Of a stretch of DNA of 64,000 bases, positions 1 to 7,118 are shown piece after piece. The position numbers and the translations under genes are program-made. Numbering within the stretch: position 1 is the stretch's first letter; each line of letters starts with the position of its first letter. This DNA comes from Massilia sp. WG5 (GTDB lineage Bacteria; Pseudomonadota; Gammaproteobacteria; Burkholderiales; Burkholderiaceae_D), in assembly GCF_001412595.2 (NCBI RefSeq), contig NZ_CP012641.2:1-64000 (forward strand), in the 5' to 3' direction. The notes under the pieces were generated by a model. It saw only the letters and a list, made by a program, of their open reading frames with translations. It ran no database searches and was not told where the DNA came from.

Positions 1-445
1 TTGAATCTTGCGAACACGCTGCCGCAGGACAAGCAGTTCGCCTTCACGCCGGTCGTGAATAAAGCTGACGGGCTGACCTATGCATTCGCCTTCGCGGCTG
101 TCCAGCGTTTCTACCCGCGCTACGTCAACAATTTTGTCGAGGCCTCGCTGCGCGGCGTGCAGGAAATGGGGTTGTCGACACGGAACTGGATCGGCATTGA
201 ACGGATCGGCAAAGCAGCCGGTATTCCGGTACCCATGGGTCGCCTGGTCGAAGACAACCTGCCTGTCCTCAAGGGGGACGTCGACCGCTTGATCGGCCTG
301 CAGGGGAAATTGAAGATCACGAACACGCCGAGCGTGTCGGTCGCCGGTACCTACATCGTAACGCCCGAGTTCACGGGCGGCGACACCAGCCAGTTTCAGT
401 ACTCTGGTCAACGCTGTCATCTCGATGGTGACGCTCCACGAATAA
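1..445 (+). pseudogene. DsbA-family thioredoxin-fold protein, C-terminal part, frameshifted
   Basis: The gene enters from the left edge. The reading frame from base 1 resembles the helical and C-terminal part of DsbA-family disulfide oxidoreductases, including a TPSVSVAGTYIVTPE stretch that matches the conserved cis-proline/strand region near the end of the thioredoxin fold. Near 394-397 one extra T in a TTT run breaks the frame. Removing it gives the expected family ending (FSTLVNAVISM) and a TAA at 443-445. Without the correction the frame runs on for 300 bases into the adjacent insertion sequence, which is not a plausible protein end. The active-site CxxC would lie upstream of the window. 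This is either a decayed gene or a sequencing error. The family call is likely, the exact member unknown. Confidence 0.6.
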
Positions 446-485
446 GCTTCGCAGACGCGCGTATCACATTGTCTATCTGGTATCC

Positions 486-550
486 ACTTTCGCGCGCGAA
501 AGTGCAGGCGCGTGCTCCCCCAACTTCAACGTACTTTCGCGCGCGAAAGT
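486..550. promoter_or_regulatory. Twin perfect 18-bp palindromes (probable operator pair)
   Basis: The same perfect palindrome, ACTTTCGCGCGCGAAAGT, occurs at 486-503 and 533-550, 47 bp apart centre to centre, about four and a half helical turns. It lies between the DsbA-like gene end (445) and a candidate start codon at 568, the normal place for an operator. Two exact copies with unrelated sequence between them point to a dimeric repressor or activator binding twice. The regulator is not in the window, and the gene it would control is cut off by the IS6 element at 608. Confidence 0.55.
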
Positions 551-567
551 CCTCTTGGGAGTCATTC

Positions 568-607
568 ATGATCGATATCCTTCAGCGCCCCGCGTTGGGC
601 GCCGTGC
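568..607 (+). pseudogene. 5' remnant of a gene truncated by the IS6 element
   Basis: ATG at 568 follows a purine-rich stretch (TTGGGAG, 555-561) and begins MIDILQRPALGAV before the frame runs into the left terminal repeat of the insertion sequence at 608. It sits directly downstream of the twin palindromes, so it is the likely target of that control region. Too little is left to name the protein. Confidence 0.3.
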
Positions 608-1448
608 GGCATTGTCAAGTTGCTGAGCCGACGAGACGAGTTTCGGAATCCGGAGCGAAATGGCCGCGCGCTCGGATAACAAATGTCCCAGGTTATGCGT
701 TCTTCGCTACATCGGTGACCTCATTCCAGAGAGAAAACGCTTGAGTACGCACGTGCCGGTACTGCTGCGCCGACAGGCGGTTGCGCTGGCATCGGAAGAC
801 GTTGTTGATCGGCCCATGCGCGGATAGAAAACGCTGCGCGTGCCTCGGTGACTTGTAGCGGCGCATCTGCCGTTCTCGCTGGCGCGTCGGTTGGTGCGAT
901 AGCTCGGCCCGGTTGTTCAAACCCTTGTGCTGGCGATGCTCTACGCCCGGCATGATCTGAGCCTTAGCGGCCGCATAACTCTTGAGCTTGTCAGTAATCA
1001 GAACCCGCGGCACGTAGCGCAAGCCCTTGAGAAGCTTGCGAAAGAACCGCTTGGCCGCCTGCCGGTCACGCCTGCTCTGCACGAGGACATCCAGGACATG
1101 GCCGTCCTGGTCAACTGCACGCCAGAGGTAATGATGTTTTCCCTTGATCGTCAGCACGACCTCGTCGAGGTGCCATTTGTCGCCCCGTCGTGGCTGACGT
1201 CGGCGCAGCTCAGCAGCGTATTGCTGGCCGAACCGCAGAGTCCATTGGCGAATCGTCTCGTAAGTCACGACGATACCCCGGCTTGCCATCAATTCCTCGA
1301 TGTCGCGAAAGCTCAGCGAGAACCGGAAGTAGAGCCACACCACATGGCTGATGATCTCCCGAGGGTAGCGGAAACCGCGGTAAAGTTGAGAACCTGTCAT
1401 CTCATCATTTTATCGAGGCGCGGCCGGCTGTGGCAAATTGACAATGCC
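608..1448 (-). mobile_element. IS6-family insertion sequence, copy 1
   Basis: The ends are defined by comparing the three copies, which share sequence from GGCATTGTCAAGTTGC (left) to the reverse complement of GGCATTGTCAATTTGCC (right). The two ends form imperfect terminal inverted repeats. The element is 841 bp with a single transposase gene on the minus strand, the normal IS6 organisation. Each terminal repeat contains an outward-facing TTGACA (1438-1443 at the right end), a potential -35 box as in the hybrid promoters known for IS26, but no good -10 follows at 17 bp here. This copy truncates the gene starting at 568 on its left and livG on its right. Confidence 0.9.
693..1400 (-). CDS. tnp: IS6-family transposase, copy 1
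   Basis: A 235-residue DDE transposase of the IS6/IS26 family. The N terminus has the family opening LYRGFRYPREIISHVVWLYFRF and a helix-turn-helix region (SFRDIEELMASRGI). The catalytic domain shows the first Asp in KWHLDEVV, the second in VLITDKLKSY and the Glu in LNNRAELSHQPTR, with the R/K spacing typical of the family, so it looks catalytically intact. The length matches IS26-type transposases. The enzyme acts on the terminal repeats of the three IS copies and could form cointegrates or move the phthalate cargo as a translocatable unit. The start codon is 48 bp inside the right end of the element. Confidence 0.93.
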   Translation of the reverse strand: MTGSQLYRGFRYPREIISHVVWLYFRFSLSFRDIEELMASRGIVVTYETIRQWTLRFGQQYAAELRRRQPRRGDKWHLDEVVLTIKGKHHYLWRAVDQDGHVLDVLVQSRRDRQAAKRFFRKLLKGLRYVPRVLITDKLKSYAAAKAQIMPGVEHRQHKGLNNRAELSHQPTRQRERQMRRYKSPRHAQRFLSAHGPINNVFRCQRNRLSAQQYRHVRTQAFSLWNEVTDVAKNA

Positions 1449-2112
1449 CCATGCGGTCATCGGCCCCAACGGCGCCGGCAAGACGACCTTCATCAGCCAG
1501 CTGATCGGTGAACTGCACCCCGACGAAGGGACGATCCTGTTCGACGGTGCCGATATCACCCGCTTGCCGGTGCACCGGCGCGCGCTGGCAGGAATGGCCC
1601 GTTCGTACCAGATCACGTCGATCCTGCCGGACCTGACGGTGCTGCAGAACGTCATGCTCGCCGTTCAGGCACGACGCGGACACAGCTTCCGTTTCTGGGC
1701 CCGGGCGGCGCTCGACCAGGACCTGATCGCGCCGGCGCGTGCGGCGCTCGAGCTGGTCGGTCTGGGCGGAGAACTCGACACACTCGCGCGCAACCTGGGC
1801 CATGGCGCCTGCCGCCAGCTGGAACTGGCCGTGGTGCTGGCGATGAAACCCAAGATGCTGCTGCTCGACGAGCCGATGGCAGGCATGAGCCCGCAGGAAT
1901 CGGCGGAAATGACGCAGCTGCTGCTCAAACTGAAGGGCTCGGTCAGCATTGTCCTGATCGAGCACGATCTCAATTCGGTGTTCACCCTGGCCGACCGCAT
2001 CACCGTGCTGGTATATGGCCGGGCGATCTCCACCGGATCGCTCGACCAGGTGCGGGCCGACCCCGAAGTGCAGGCGGCCTATCTGGGCGAGGAGGAGACG
2101 CTCGATGCGTGA
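1444..2112 (+). pseudogene. LivG-type ABC transporter ATPase, 5' end removed by IS6 (copy A)
   Basis: This frame encodes an ATP-binding subunit of a branched-chain amino acid/aromatic acid type (HAAT family) ABC importer. It retains Walker A (GPNGAGKTT, residues 7-15 from the ATG at 1444), a signature-like LGHGACRQLELA, and Walker B (MLLLDEPMAGMSP). About 30 N-terminal residues normal for LivG, including the first strands and the aromatic A-loop, are missing because the IS6 right end joins just before Walker A. The ATG at 1444 lies inside the IS terminal repeat, so the element itself supplies an in-frame start. The partner permease and binding-protein genes are absent, presumably left behind at the source locus. 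It overlaps livF by 8 bp. The product is probably non-functional, but a shortened protein could be made. Confidence 0.8.
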
Positions 2113-2818
2113 AATCTTACTTGAAGCAAGCGGTATCGAAGCCTGCTACGGCTCCAGCCAGGTTTTGTTTGGGGCCGGCATCGACATCCGGGCCGGGGAG
2201 TTCGTCACCATCCTCGGGCGCAACGGCATGGGCAAGTCCACCATGGTCAAGACCATCATGGGCATGCTCAAGACCAAAAGCGGGGTCATCCGCCTGGCCG
2301 GGCAGGACATGACCGGCAAGCCCGACCACCACGTGGCGCAGGCCGGGATCGGGCTGGTGCCCGAGGGGCGCGGCATTTTTCCCAACCTGAGTGTGCGTGA
2401 AAACCTGGTAGCGACGGCGGCCCAGCGCTTCCCGATGGGCGCGCCCTGGACCCTGGAGCGCATCTACACGCTGTTCCCGCGGCTGAAGGAACGCGAAACC
2501 AACCTCGGCTGCAACCTGTCCGGCGGCGAGCAACAGATGCTGGCGATCGGGCGTGCCCTGATGACCAATCCCAGACTGATGATCCTCGACGAAGCGACCG
2601 AAGGCCTGGCGCCGCTGATCCGCGCCGAGATCTGGGAATGCTTGAAGAACTTGAAGCAGACCGGAATTGCGCTGTTGGTCATCGATAAAAACATTGCGCC
2701 ATTACTGCGGCTGGCCGATCGCCATTTCATTTTCGAAAAAGGGAAAACCGTATGGAGCGGCACCTCGGATGAACTGCGGCGCAACCGGCAGTTGCTGGAA
2801 GAGTATGTCGGCCTCTGA
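2105..2818 (+). CDS. livF: LivF-type ABC transporter ATP-binding protein (copy A)
   Basis: A 237-residue second ATPase subunit of a branched-chain-type ABC importer, normal in length. Walker A is GRNGMGKST (residues 38-46). The signature NLSGGEQQM and Walker B (LMILDEATEGLAP) follow, ending in the usual H-loop region, although the H-loop position reads VIDKN rather than the common VEH/VEQ. The ATG at 2105 overlaps the livG stop, so the two were translationally coupled. Transporters of this class next to aromatic catabolic genes often import benzoate- or phthalate-like acids. Here the membrane subunits are missing, so the gene is likely orphaned by the IS6 junction. An aldolase gene follows after 30 bp on the same strand. 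Confidence 0.85.
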   Translation: MREILLEASGIEACYGSSQVLFGAGIDIRAGEFVTILGRNGMGKSTMVKTIMGMLKTKSGVIRLAGQDMTGKPDHHVAQAGIGLVPEGRGIFPNLSVRENLVATAAQRFPMGAPWTLERIYTLFPRLKERETNLGCNLSGGEQQMLAIGRALMTNPRLMILDEATEGLAPLIRAEIWECLKNLKQTGIALLVIDKNIAPLLRLADRHFIFEKGKTVWSGTSDELRRNRQLLEEYVGL

Positions 2819-2848
2819 GCTGTTCTTTTAATTAAAAGGGAAAAACAC

Positions 2849-3841
2849 GTGAAAATCACCGTCAACGACATCGCCGGCATCGTCGGCATCCTGCCGACGC
2901 CCGCCACCCCGAACGCGGGGCGCTGGGATGCCGAAAACACCGTCAACCTGGCCGAGACCGAGAAAATGGTGCGCATCGTACTCGATGCACGGGTTGATGT
3001 GCTCATGACCACCGGCACCTTCGGCGAATGCGCAACCCTGACCTGGAACGAGCTGCGCGACTTCGTCGACTGCGTCGTTCGCACGGCGCGCGGCGCGGTA
3101 CCCGTGTTCGCCGGCGTCACCACCCTCAATACCCGCGACACGATCCAGCGTGGTCGCGAACTGGTCGGGCTGGGCGCCGATGGCCTGTTCGTCGGCCGCC
3201 CGATGTGGCTGGCAATGGACGATGCGGCCATCCTGCGCTTCTATCGCGATATCGCCGAGGCGCTGCCGGGCGTGCCGCTGGTGGTGTACGACAACCCATC
3301 CGCTTTCAAGGGCAAGATTTCGCCGGCCTTGTACCAGGCGCTGGCCGACATTCCGGAAGTGGTGGCTGCCAAGCATGTCGGCGGTCCTTCGCTGTTGTCC
3401 GACCTGCAGGCGGTCGGCAGCAAGATCCGCATCCTGCCACTGGAAACCGACTGGTATGCCGCAGCCCAGGCCCACCCGGATCTGGCGCTGGCCTGCTGGT
3501 CGGGCGGGGTGGCCTGTGCCCCGGCGCCGATTGTCGCGCTGGCCGACGCGATCAGGGCCAGGGACTGGCCGCGCGCGCAGGCGCTCACCGAAAAGCTGCG
3601 CTGGGCAATTTCACCAATGATCCCGGACGGCGACCTGGCCAAATTCATGGACTACAGCATCCAGCTCGGGCACCAGCAGTTTGCGGCCGCTGGCCTGATC
3701 GATCCCGGCCCGAGCCGTCCGCCATACCTGGAAGCCCCGAATAACTATATTGCCGGCGCGCGCGAGTGCGGCCAGCGCTGGGCGATTCTGCAGCGCGAGT
3801 TCGGCGCCGCGCCGGCCGCCCCCCAGGCCGCCAACGCCTGA
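2849..3841 (+). CDS. Hydratase-aldolase, trans-2'-carboxybenzalpyruvate type (copy A)
   Basis: A 330-residue class I aldolase of the dihydrodipicolinate synthase superfamily. The opening GIVGILPTPATP and the stretch TTGTFGECATLTW are characteristic of the NahE/PhdJ hydratase-aldolases, which add water to and cleave an aryl-ylidene pyruvate into an aromatic aldehyde and pyruvate. The Schiff-base lysine is expected in VVAAKHVGG and the active-site tyrosine in VVYDNPSAFKGK. Because a bicupin ring-cleavage dioxygenase and phthalate genes follow, the likely reaction is trans-2'-carboxybenzalpyruvate to 2-carboxybenzaldehyde plus pyruvate, as in phenanthrene breakdown via phthalate. A close paralogue lies at 38638-39639. 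A poly-purine ribosome site (AAAAGGGAAAAA) precedes the ATG. Confidence 0.82.
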   Translation: MKITVNDIAGIVGILPTPATPNAGRWDAENTVNLAETEKMVRIVLDARVDVLMTTGTFGECATLTWNELRDFVDCVVRTARGAVPVFAGVTTLNTRDTIQRGRELVGLGADGLFVGRPMWLAMDDAAILRFYRDIAEALPGVPLVVYDNPSAFKGKISPALYQALADIPEVVAAKHVGGPSLLSDLQAVGSKIRILPLETDWYAAAQAHPDLALACWSGGVACAPAPIVALADAIRARDWPRAQALTEKLRWAISPMIPDGDLAKFMDYSIQLGHQQFAAAGLIDPGPSRPPYLEAPNNYIAGARECGQRWAILQREFGAAPAAPQAANA

Positions 3842-3891
3842 CTTGTTCATTTCCACAGATCCAGATAAGCAGATAGAGGAGACGACCGTCC

Positions 3892-4929
3892 ATGACTACT
3901 ACTACAAAAACCTTGGCCCAATTCGACACCGAGCTGGCCGCCATGTCGCTGCGCGGGCAGTGGGTGTACGACGCCATGCTCGAACGCCTGATTGGCGGCC
4001 CCAATTCGGCCGGGAAGCCGCACCTGTGGCGGTGGGATGCGGTCAGCCCGAAACTGATGGAGATGCTCGACGTGATGTCCGAAAGCTTCACGGCGCGCCG
4101 CAATGTGTCCTTCATCAACCCTGCGCCGGAAGTCGGCAGCACCACCCAGACCATCCTGATGGGCATGCAGGTGACCAAACCGGGCGAAACGGCCTGGGCG
4201 CACCGCCATCCTATCTCGGCGCTGCGCTTCGTGATCGAGGGCGACGAGAAGCTGTACACGGTGGTCAACGGCGAACCGCTGGTAATGGAAACCAATGACC
4301 TGGTGCTGACGCCGACCTGGACCTGGCACGACCATCACAACGAAAGCGATAAGGTCGGCATCTGGCTCGACGTCCTCGATGTGCCGCTGGTCGCCAAGCT
4401 GGGACAGATGGCCTACGAGCCGCTGGGAGAAGTCACGCAGGAGGTGATTCGTCCAGAGCAGTTCCCGAGCGCGCGCGCCAACCCGATCCGCCCGCAATGG
4501 GAACAGCCGGCGCGCCAGGTCGTTCCGTACCGCTATGCCTGGCGCGACGTCGAGCAGCAGCTGCAACGCTTCGCCGCCGTCGCCGGCTGTCCCCACGACG
4601 GCATCGCCCTCGAGTATGCCAACCCGGCCACGGGTGGCCCGACCCTGCCGACCCTGCGCTGCGCGGTGCAAAGCCTGCCGCCAGGCTTTGCCGGCAAACC
4701 GAAGCGCAAGACGTCGAGCGCGGTGTTTTATGTGGTCGAAGGCGAGGGCACCACCATGGTCGGTGACATCGAGCTCAAATGGGGACCGCGCGACGTGTTC
4801 TCGATTCCGAGCTGGGCCTGGTATGAACATCGCAACAACTCGTCGGGTTCGCGCGCGGTACTGTTTTCGGTCACGGACGCGCCGGTGCTCGAGGCGGTTG
4901 GCCTGTACCGCGAGGAAGCCGGCAAATAG
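3892..4929 (+). CDS. Bicupin ring-cleavage dioxygenase, gentisate / 1-hydroxy-2-naphthoate dioxygenase family (copy A)
   Basis: A 345-residue two-cupin Fe(II) dioxygenase. The N-terminal cupin carries the metal-binding HxH in AWAHRHPISALRF and the later histidines in TWTWHDHHN. The C-terminal cupin (ending IPSWAWYEHRNN) completes the family fold. Members open the ring of gentisate, salicylate or 1-hydroxy-2-naphthoate. Position directly after a PhdJ-like hydratase-aldolase favours 1-hydroxy-2-naphthoate dioxygenase giving 2'-carboxybenzalpyruvate. The salicylate-5-hydroxylase-like pair just downstream leaves gentisate 1,2-dioxygenase possible. The same aldolase-bicupin order recurs at 38638-40685 with diverged sequences. 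A GGAGA ribosome site lies upstream of the ATG. Confidence 0.82.
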   Translation: MTTTTKTLAQFDTELAAMSLRGQWVYDAMLERLIGGPNSAGKPHLWRWDAVSPKLMEMLDVMSESFTARRNVSFINPAPEVGSTTQTILMGMQVTKPGETAWAHRHPISALRFVIEGDEKLYTVVNGEPLVMETNDLVLTPTWTWHDHHNESDKVGIWLDVLDVPLVAKLGQMAYEPLGEVTQEVIRPEQFPSARANPIRPQWEQPARQVVPYRYAWRDVEQQLQRFAAVAGCPHDGIALEYANPATGGPTLPTLRCAVQSLPPGFAGKPKRKTSSAVFYVVEGEGTTMVGDIELKWGPRDVFSIPSWAWYEHRNNSSGSRAVLFSVTDAPVLEAVGLYREEAGK

Positions 4930-4972
4930 GGCGGCAAGAATTCAACAAGAAATCAGAAGCACGGAGACAGCC

Positions 4973-5446
4973 ATGTTTGATTTGGAGTTAAGAGCAAGGA
5001 TTGCGGACTTGTATGCCGCCTATGCCGAATGCATCTGCGACGGAGACCTCGCGCAGTGGCCGGAATTTTTCCGGGACGACTGCGTGTACCGGATCGTGCC
5101 GCGGACCAACCACGAGCGCGGTCTGCGGATCGGTCCGATGTTCGCCGAGAGCAAGGGCGCACTGGTGGACCGCATCACGGCGATCAAGGAAACCCAGGTG
5201 CATGCGGCGCGCGCGCTGAACCACAACGTTTCGGGCATCCGCATCGTGTCGGCCGACGGCGCGCTGATCAACAGCCGTTCGATGATCACGGTGTACCAGA
5301 CCCTGGTCGACGGCACCACGCGCCTGCTGCTGACGGCGCGCACCTTCGACAAGCTCGACAGCACGGGCGGCGACCTCAAGATCGTCGAGCGCCTGGTGGT
5401 GTTCGACTCCGAATTGCTTGCAGGGGCGTTGGTGTACCCGGTGTAA
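4973..5446 (+). CDS. Rieske oxygenase small (beta) subunit, salicylate 5-hydroxylase NagH-like (copy A)
   Basis: A 157-residue protein of the ring-hydroxylating dioxygenase beta-subunit family (NTF2-like fold), with the typical acidic start (LRARIADLYAAYAECICDGDLAQWPEFF) and closing strand pattern. The subunit is structural and packs against the large subunit in an alpha3beta3 assembly. ATG at 4973 follows an ACGGAGACAG ribosome site. It precedes the large subunit, the reverse of the usual large-small order. With its partner it most resembles the NagG/NagH salicylate 5-hydroxylase group. No ferredoxin or matching reductase accompanies it inside the cargo. Confidence 0.8.
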   Translation: MFDLELRARIADLYAAYAECICDGDLAQWPEFFRDDCVYRIVPRTNHERGLRIGPMFAESKGALVDRITAIKETQVHAARALNHNVSGIRIVSADGALINSRSMITVYQTLVDGTTRLLLTARTFDKLDSTGGDLKIVERLVVFDSELLAGALVYPV

Positions 5447-5521
5447 GCCGGCAACCAGCCAGTGCCCGAACGCCTGCCGGCGCGACCGGCAATGACAAAC
5501 CGAATCAATGGAGTAGCCGCG

Positions 5522-6787
5522 ATGGACATGCATGCAACTGATACTGAACTGAACCCACACAAGAAATGGCCGCGGGAAGATTGCTCGCGCGTGCCGTTGT
5601 GGGTCTATACGGACAAGGACAATTACCGCAGCGAACTCGAGCGCATTTTCTACGGGCCGTTCTGGCACTTTGTCGGTATCGATACCGAAGTGCCGAACAC
5701 GGGCGATTTCAAGCGCGCGACGATCGGCGAACGGACGGTCTTGATGACGCGTACCGAGACTGGTGAGATCAGCGTGCTGCAGAATAATTGCGCGCACCGT
5801 GGCGTGGAACTGTGCCAGGCGAAATTTGGCCACCAGAAGGAAATCATGTGTCCGTACCATCAATGGACTTATGACCTGAAGGGGGAACTGATGGGCGTGC
5901 CTTTCCGGCGCGGCATCAAGGGCAAGGGCGGCTTCCCGGCCGACTTCGACATGAAGGAGCACGGCCTGCGGGTGCTGAAAGTAGAAAACATCAACGGTGC
6001 CGTGTTCGCTTCGTTCGACCACAGCGTCCCGCCGATGGAAGAGTATCTTGGCGACGAAAATTATTTCTATCTCAAGCGTATCTTCAATGGCCGCAAGGTC
6101 AAGGTGCTTGGCTATCAGCGCCAACGCATTAAGGGCGATTGGAAACTGTACATGGAGAACATCAAGGATCCCTACCATGCGTCCTTGCTGCACGTATTCC
6201 TGATCAGCTTCGGCCTGTACCGGATTGACCAGAAGGGCGTCACCATCACCGACGAGCGCACCCGTTCGCACAACGTGTTCGCATCGGTCCGGAATACCGG
6301 CGAAGCCACCGGCACGATGGAAATGAAATCCTATCGTCCGGACTACACGCTCAACGACATGCGACTGGTCAAGGCGGCGCCGGAGTACAACGACGAAATC
6401 ACGATCCAGATCCAGACCATCTTTCCTGACCTGGTCTTGCAACAACAGGACAACAGCCTGCAGCTGCGCTATGTCATCCCTATGGGGCCGAACGAGTTCG
6501 AGCTGCTGTGGACCTACTTCGGCTACGAGGATGACGACGAGGAAACCACTATGCGCCGCTTACGCCAGGCCAACCTGACCGGTCCGTCCGGTTTCGTGTC
6601 GGTTGACGATACCGAGGTGCTGGAGTACTCCTGCGCCGGCATCCAGGCCAACCCGGGCAACACCGCGGTGCTGGAACTGGGCGGCAGGGGGGCGGCGCCG
6701 CCGGAGGACGGCAACATGGTGACCGAGGGGCCGATCCGCGGTTTCTATGAGTACTACCGCACCATCATGTACGGGGACCAGGACTGA
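5522..6787 (+). CDS. Rieske oxygenase large (alpha) subunit, salicylate 5-hydroxylase NagG-like (copy A)
   Basis: A 421-residue large subunit, close to the length of salicylate 5-hydroxylase NagG. The Rieske [2Fe-2S] ligands are C90, H92, C110 and H113 (CAH and CPYHQW motifs). The mononuclear iron site is in ENIKDPYHASLLH. Whole blocks such as SRVPLWVYTD, ELERIFYGPFWHFVG, GVPFRRGIK, KVLGYQRQRIKG and IFPDLVLQQQDNS follow the NagG pattern. A monooxygenase placing a hydroxyl para to an existing one on a hydroxy-aromatic acid is therefore the best guess. The true substrate (salicylate or a hydroxy-naphthoate) cannot be read from sequence. I chose ATG 5522 (GGAG upstream) over an in-frame ATG at 5462 because family homology begins near the former. 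Electrons may come from the phnAb/phnAa products, as NagG/H share partners with naphthalene dioxygenase in Ralstonia. Confidence 0.85.
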   Translation: MDMHATDTELNPHKKWPREDCSRVPLWVYTDKDNYRSELERIFYGPFWHFVGIDTEVPNTGDFKRATIGERTVLMTRTETGEISVLQNNCAHRGVELCQAKFGHQKEIMCPYHQWTYDLKGELMGVPFRRGIKGKGGFPADFDMKEHGLRVLKVENINGAVFASFDHSVPPMEEYLGDENYFYLKRIFNGRKVKVLGYQRQRIKGDWKLYMENIKDPYHASLLHVFLISFGLYRIDQKGVTITDERTRSHNVFASVRNTGEATGTMEMKSYRPDYTLNDMRLVKAAPEYNDEITIQIQTIFPDLVLQQQDNSLQLRYVIPMGPNEFELLWTYFGYEDDDEETTMRRLRQANLTGPSGFVSVDDTEVLEYSCAGIQANPGNTAVLELGGRGAAPPEDGNMVTEGPIRGFYEYYRTIMYGDQD

Positions 6788-6794
6788 AGGCTGC

Positions 6795-6828
6795 CTGCGC
6801 CGGAAGCGGCTGATCCGGCGCAGCATTT
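6795..6828 (+). terminator. Hairpin terminator after the Rieske large-subunit gene (copy A)
   Basis: A perfect 10-bp stem (CTGCGCCGGA with TCCGGCGCAG) closes a 9-nt loop eight bases after the stop codon and is followed by CATTTT. The run of T is short, so termination may be partial. It separates the first cargo operon from the phthalate operon. Confidence 0.6.
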
Positions 6829-6991
6829 TCCATGGACATAGGTGTGACGCTGGCCGCTTGGCCAGCGGCGTCCCCGCACGCCGTTCGGACGCCATGTCCG
6901 CGGCTGAGGACAGGCCGTCGAGCCGCCGGATTGCGATGTAGCGCACCTGTGGTTCCAATTACGAATTTCACGTGTATCGAACGTAAACCGG

Positions 6992-7038
6992 TAGACACCG
7001 GTTGGCGCGGCATCTATACTTTTGCTTAGGGGTCTAAG
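6992..7038 (+). promoter_or_regulatory. ophA2 promoter with CTTAG-N4-CTAAG operator (copy A)
   Basis: A good sigma-70 type promoter is visible: -35 TAGACA (6992-6997), 17-bp spacer, -10 TATACT (7015-7020). The expected transcription start falls near 7027. The palindrome CTTAG-GGGT-CTAAG (7025-7038) covers that start, a typical repressor position. The 331-bp gap 6788-7118 holds only this and the upstream hairpin. The same palindrome recurs near other catabolic promoters at 30103, 31853 and 42906. Confidence 0.65.
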
Positions 7039-7118
7039 TTTTTTTATTGTGCGGTAAAAGTAATCCGGCCGCTGCATGCAGGAGCCAGGCAGCGGTTGAA
7101 CAACTAGGGAGGTCTGCG

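Noticed and set aside
1..744. A continuous 247-codon frame from the left edge into the IS6 element
   Set aside because: Only the first about 130 codons look like a protein family. The rest is read-through after a one-base frameshift, across the palindromes and into the IS end.
927..1511. Long plus-strand frame across the IS6 element (also at 13707 and 26487)
   Set aside because: It is antisense to the IS6 transposase, has no family resemblance, and in the first two copies runs out of the IS into livG in the wrong frame.
4988..6445. A 485-codon minus-strand frame opposite the Rieske genes
   Set aside because: Its histidine/arginine-rich composition is that of an antisense shadow of a GC-rich gene, with no motif or ribosome site.
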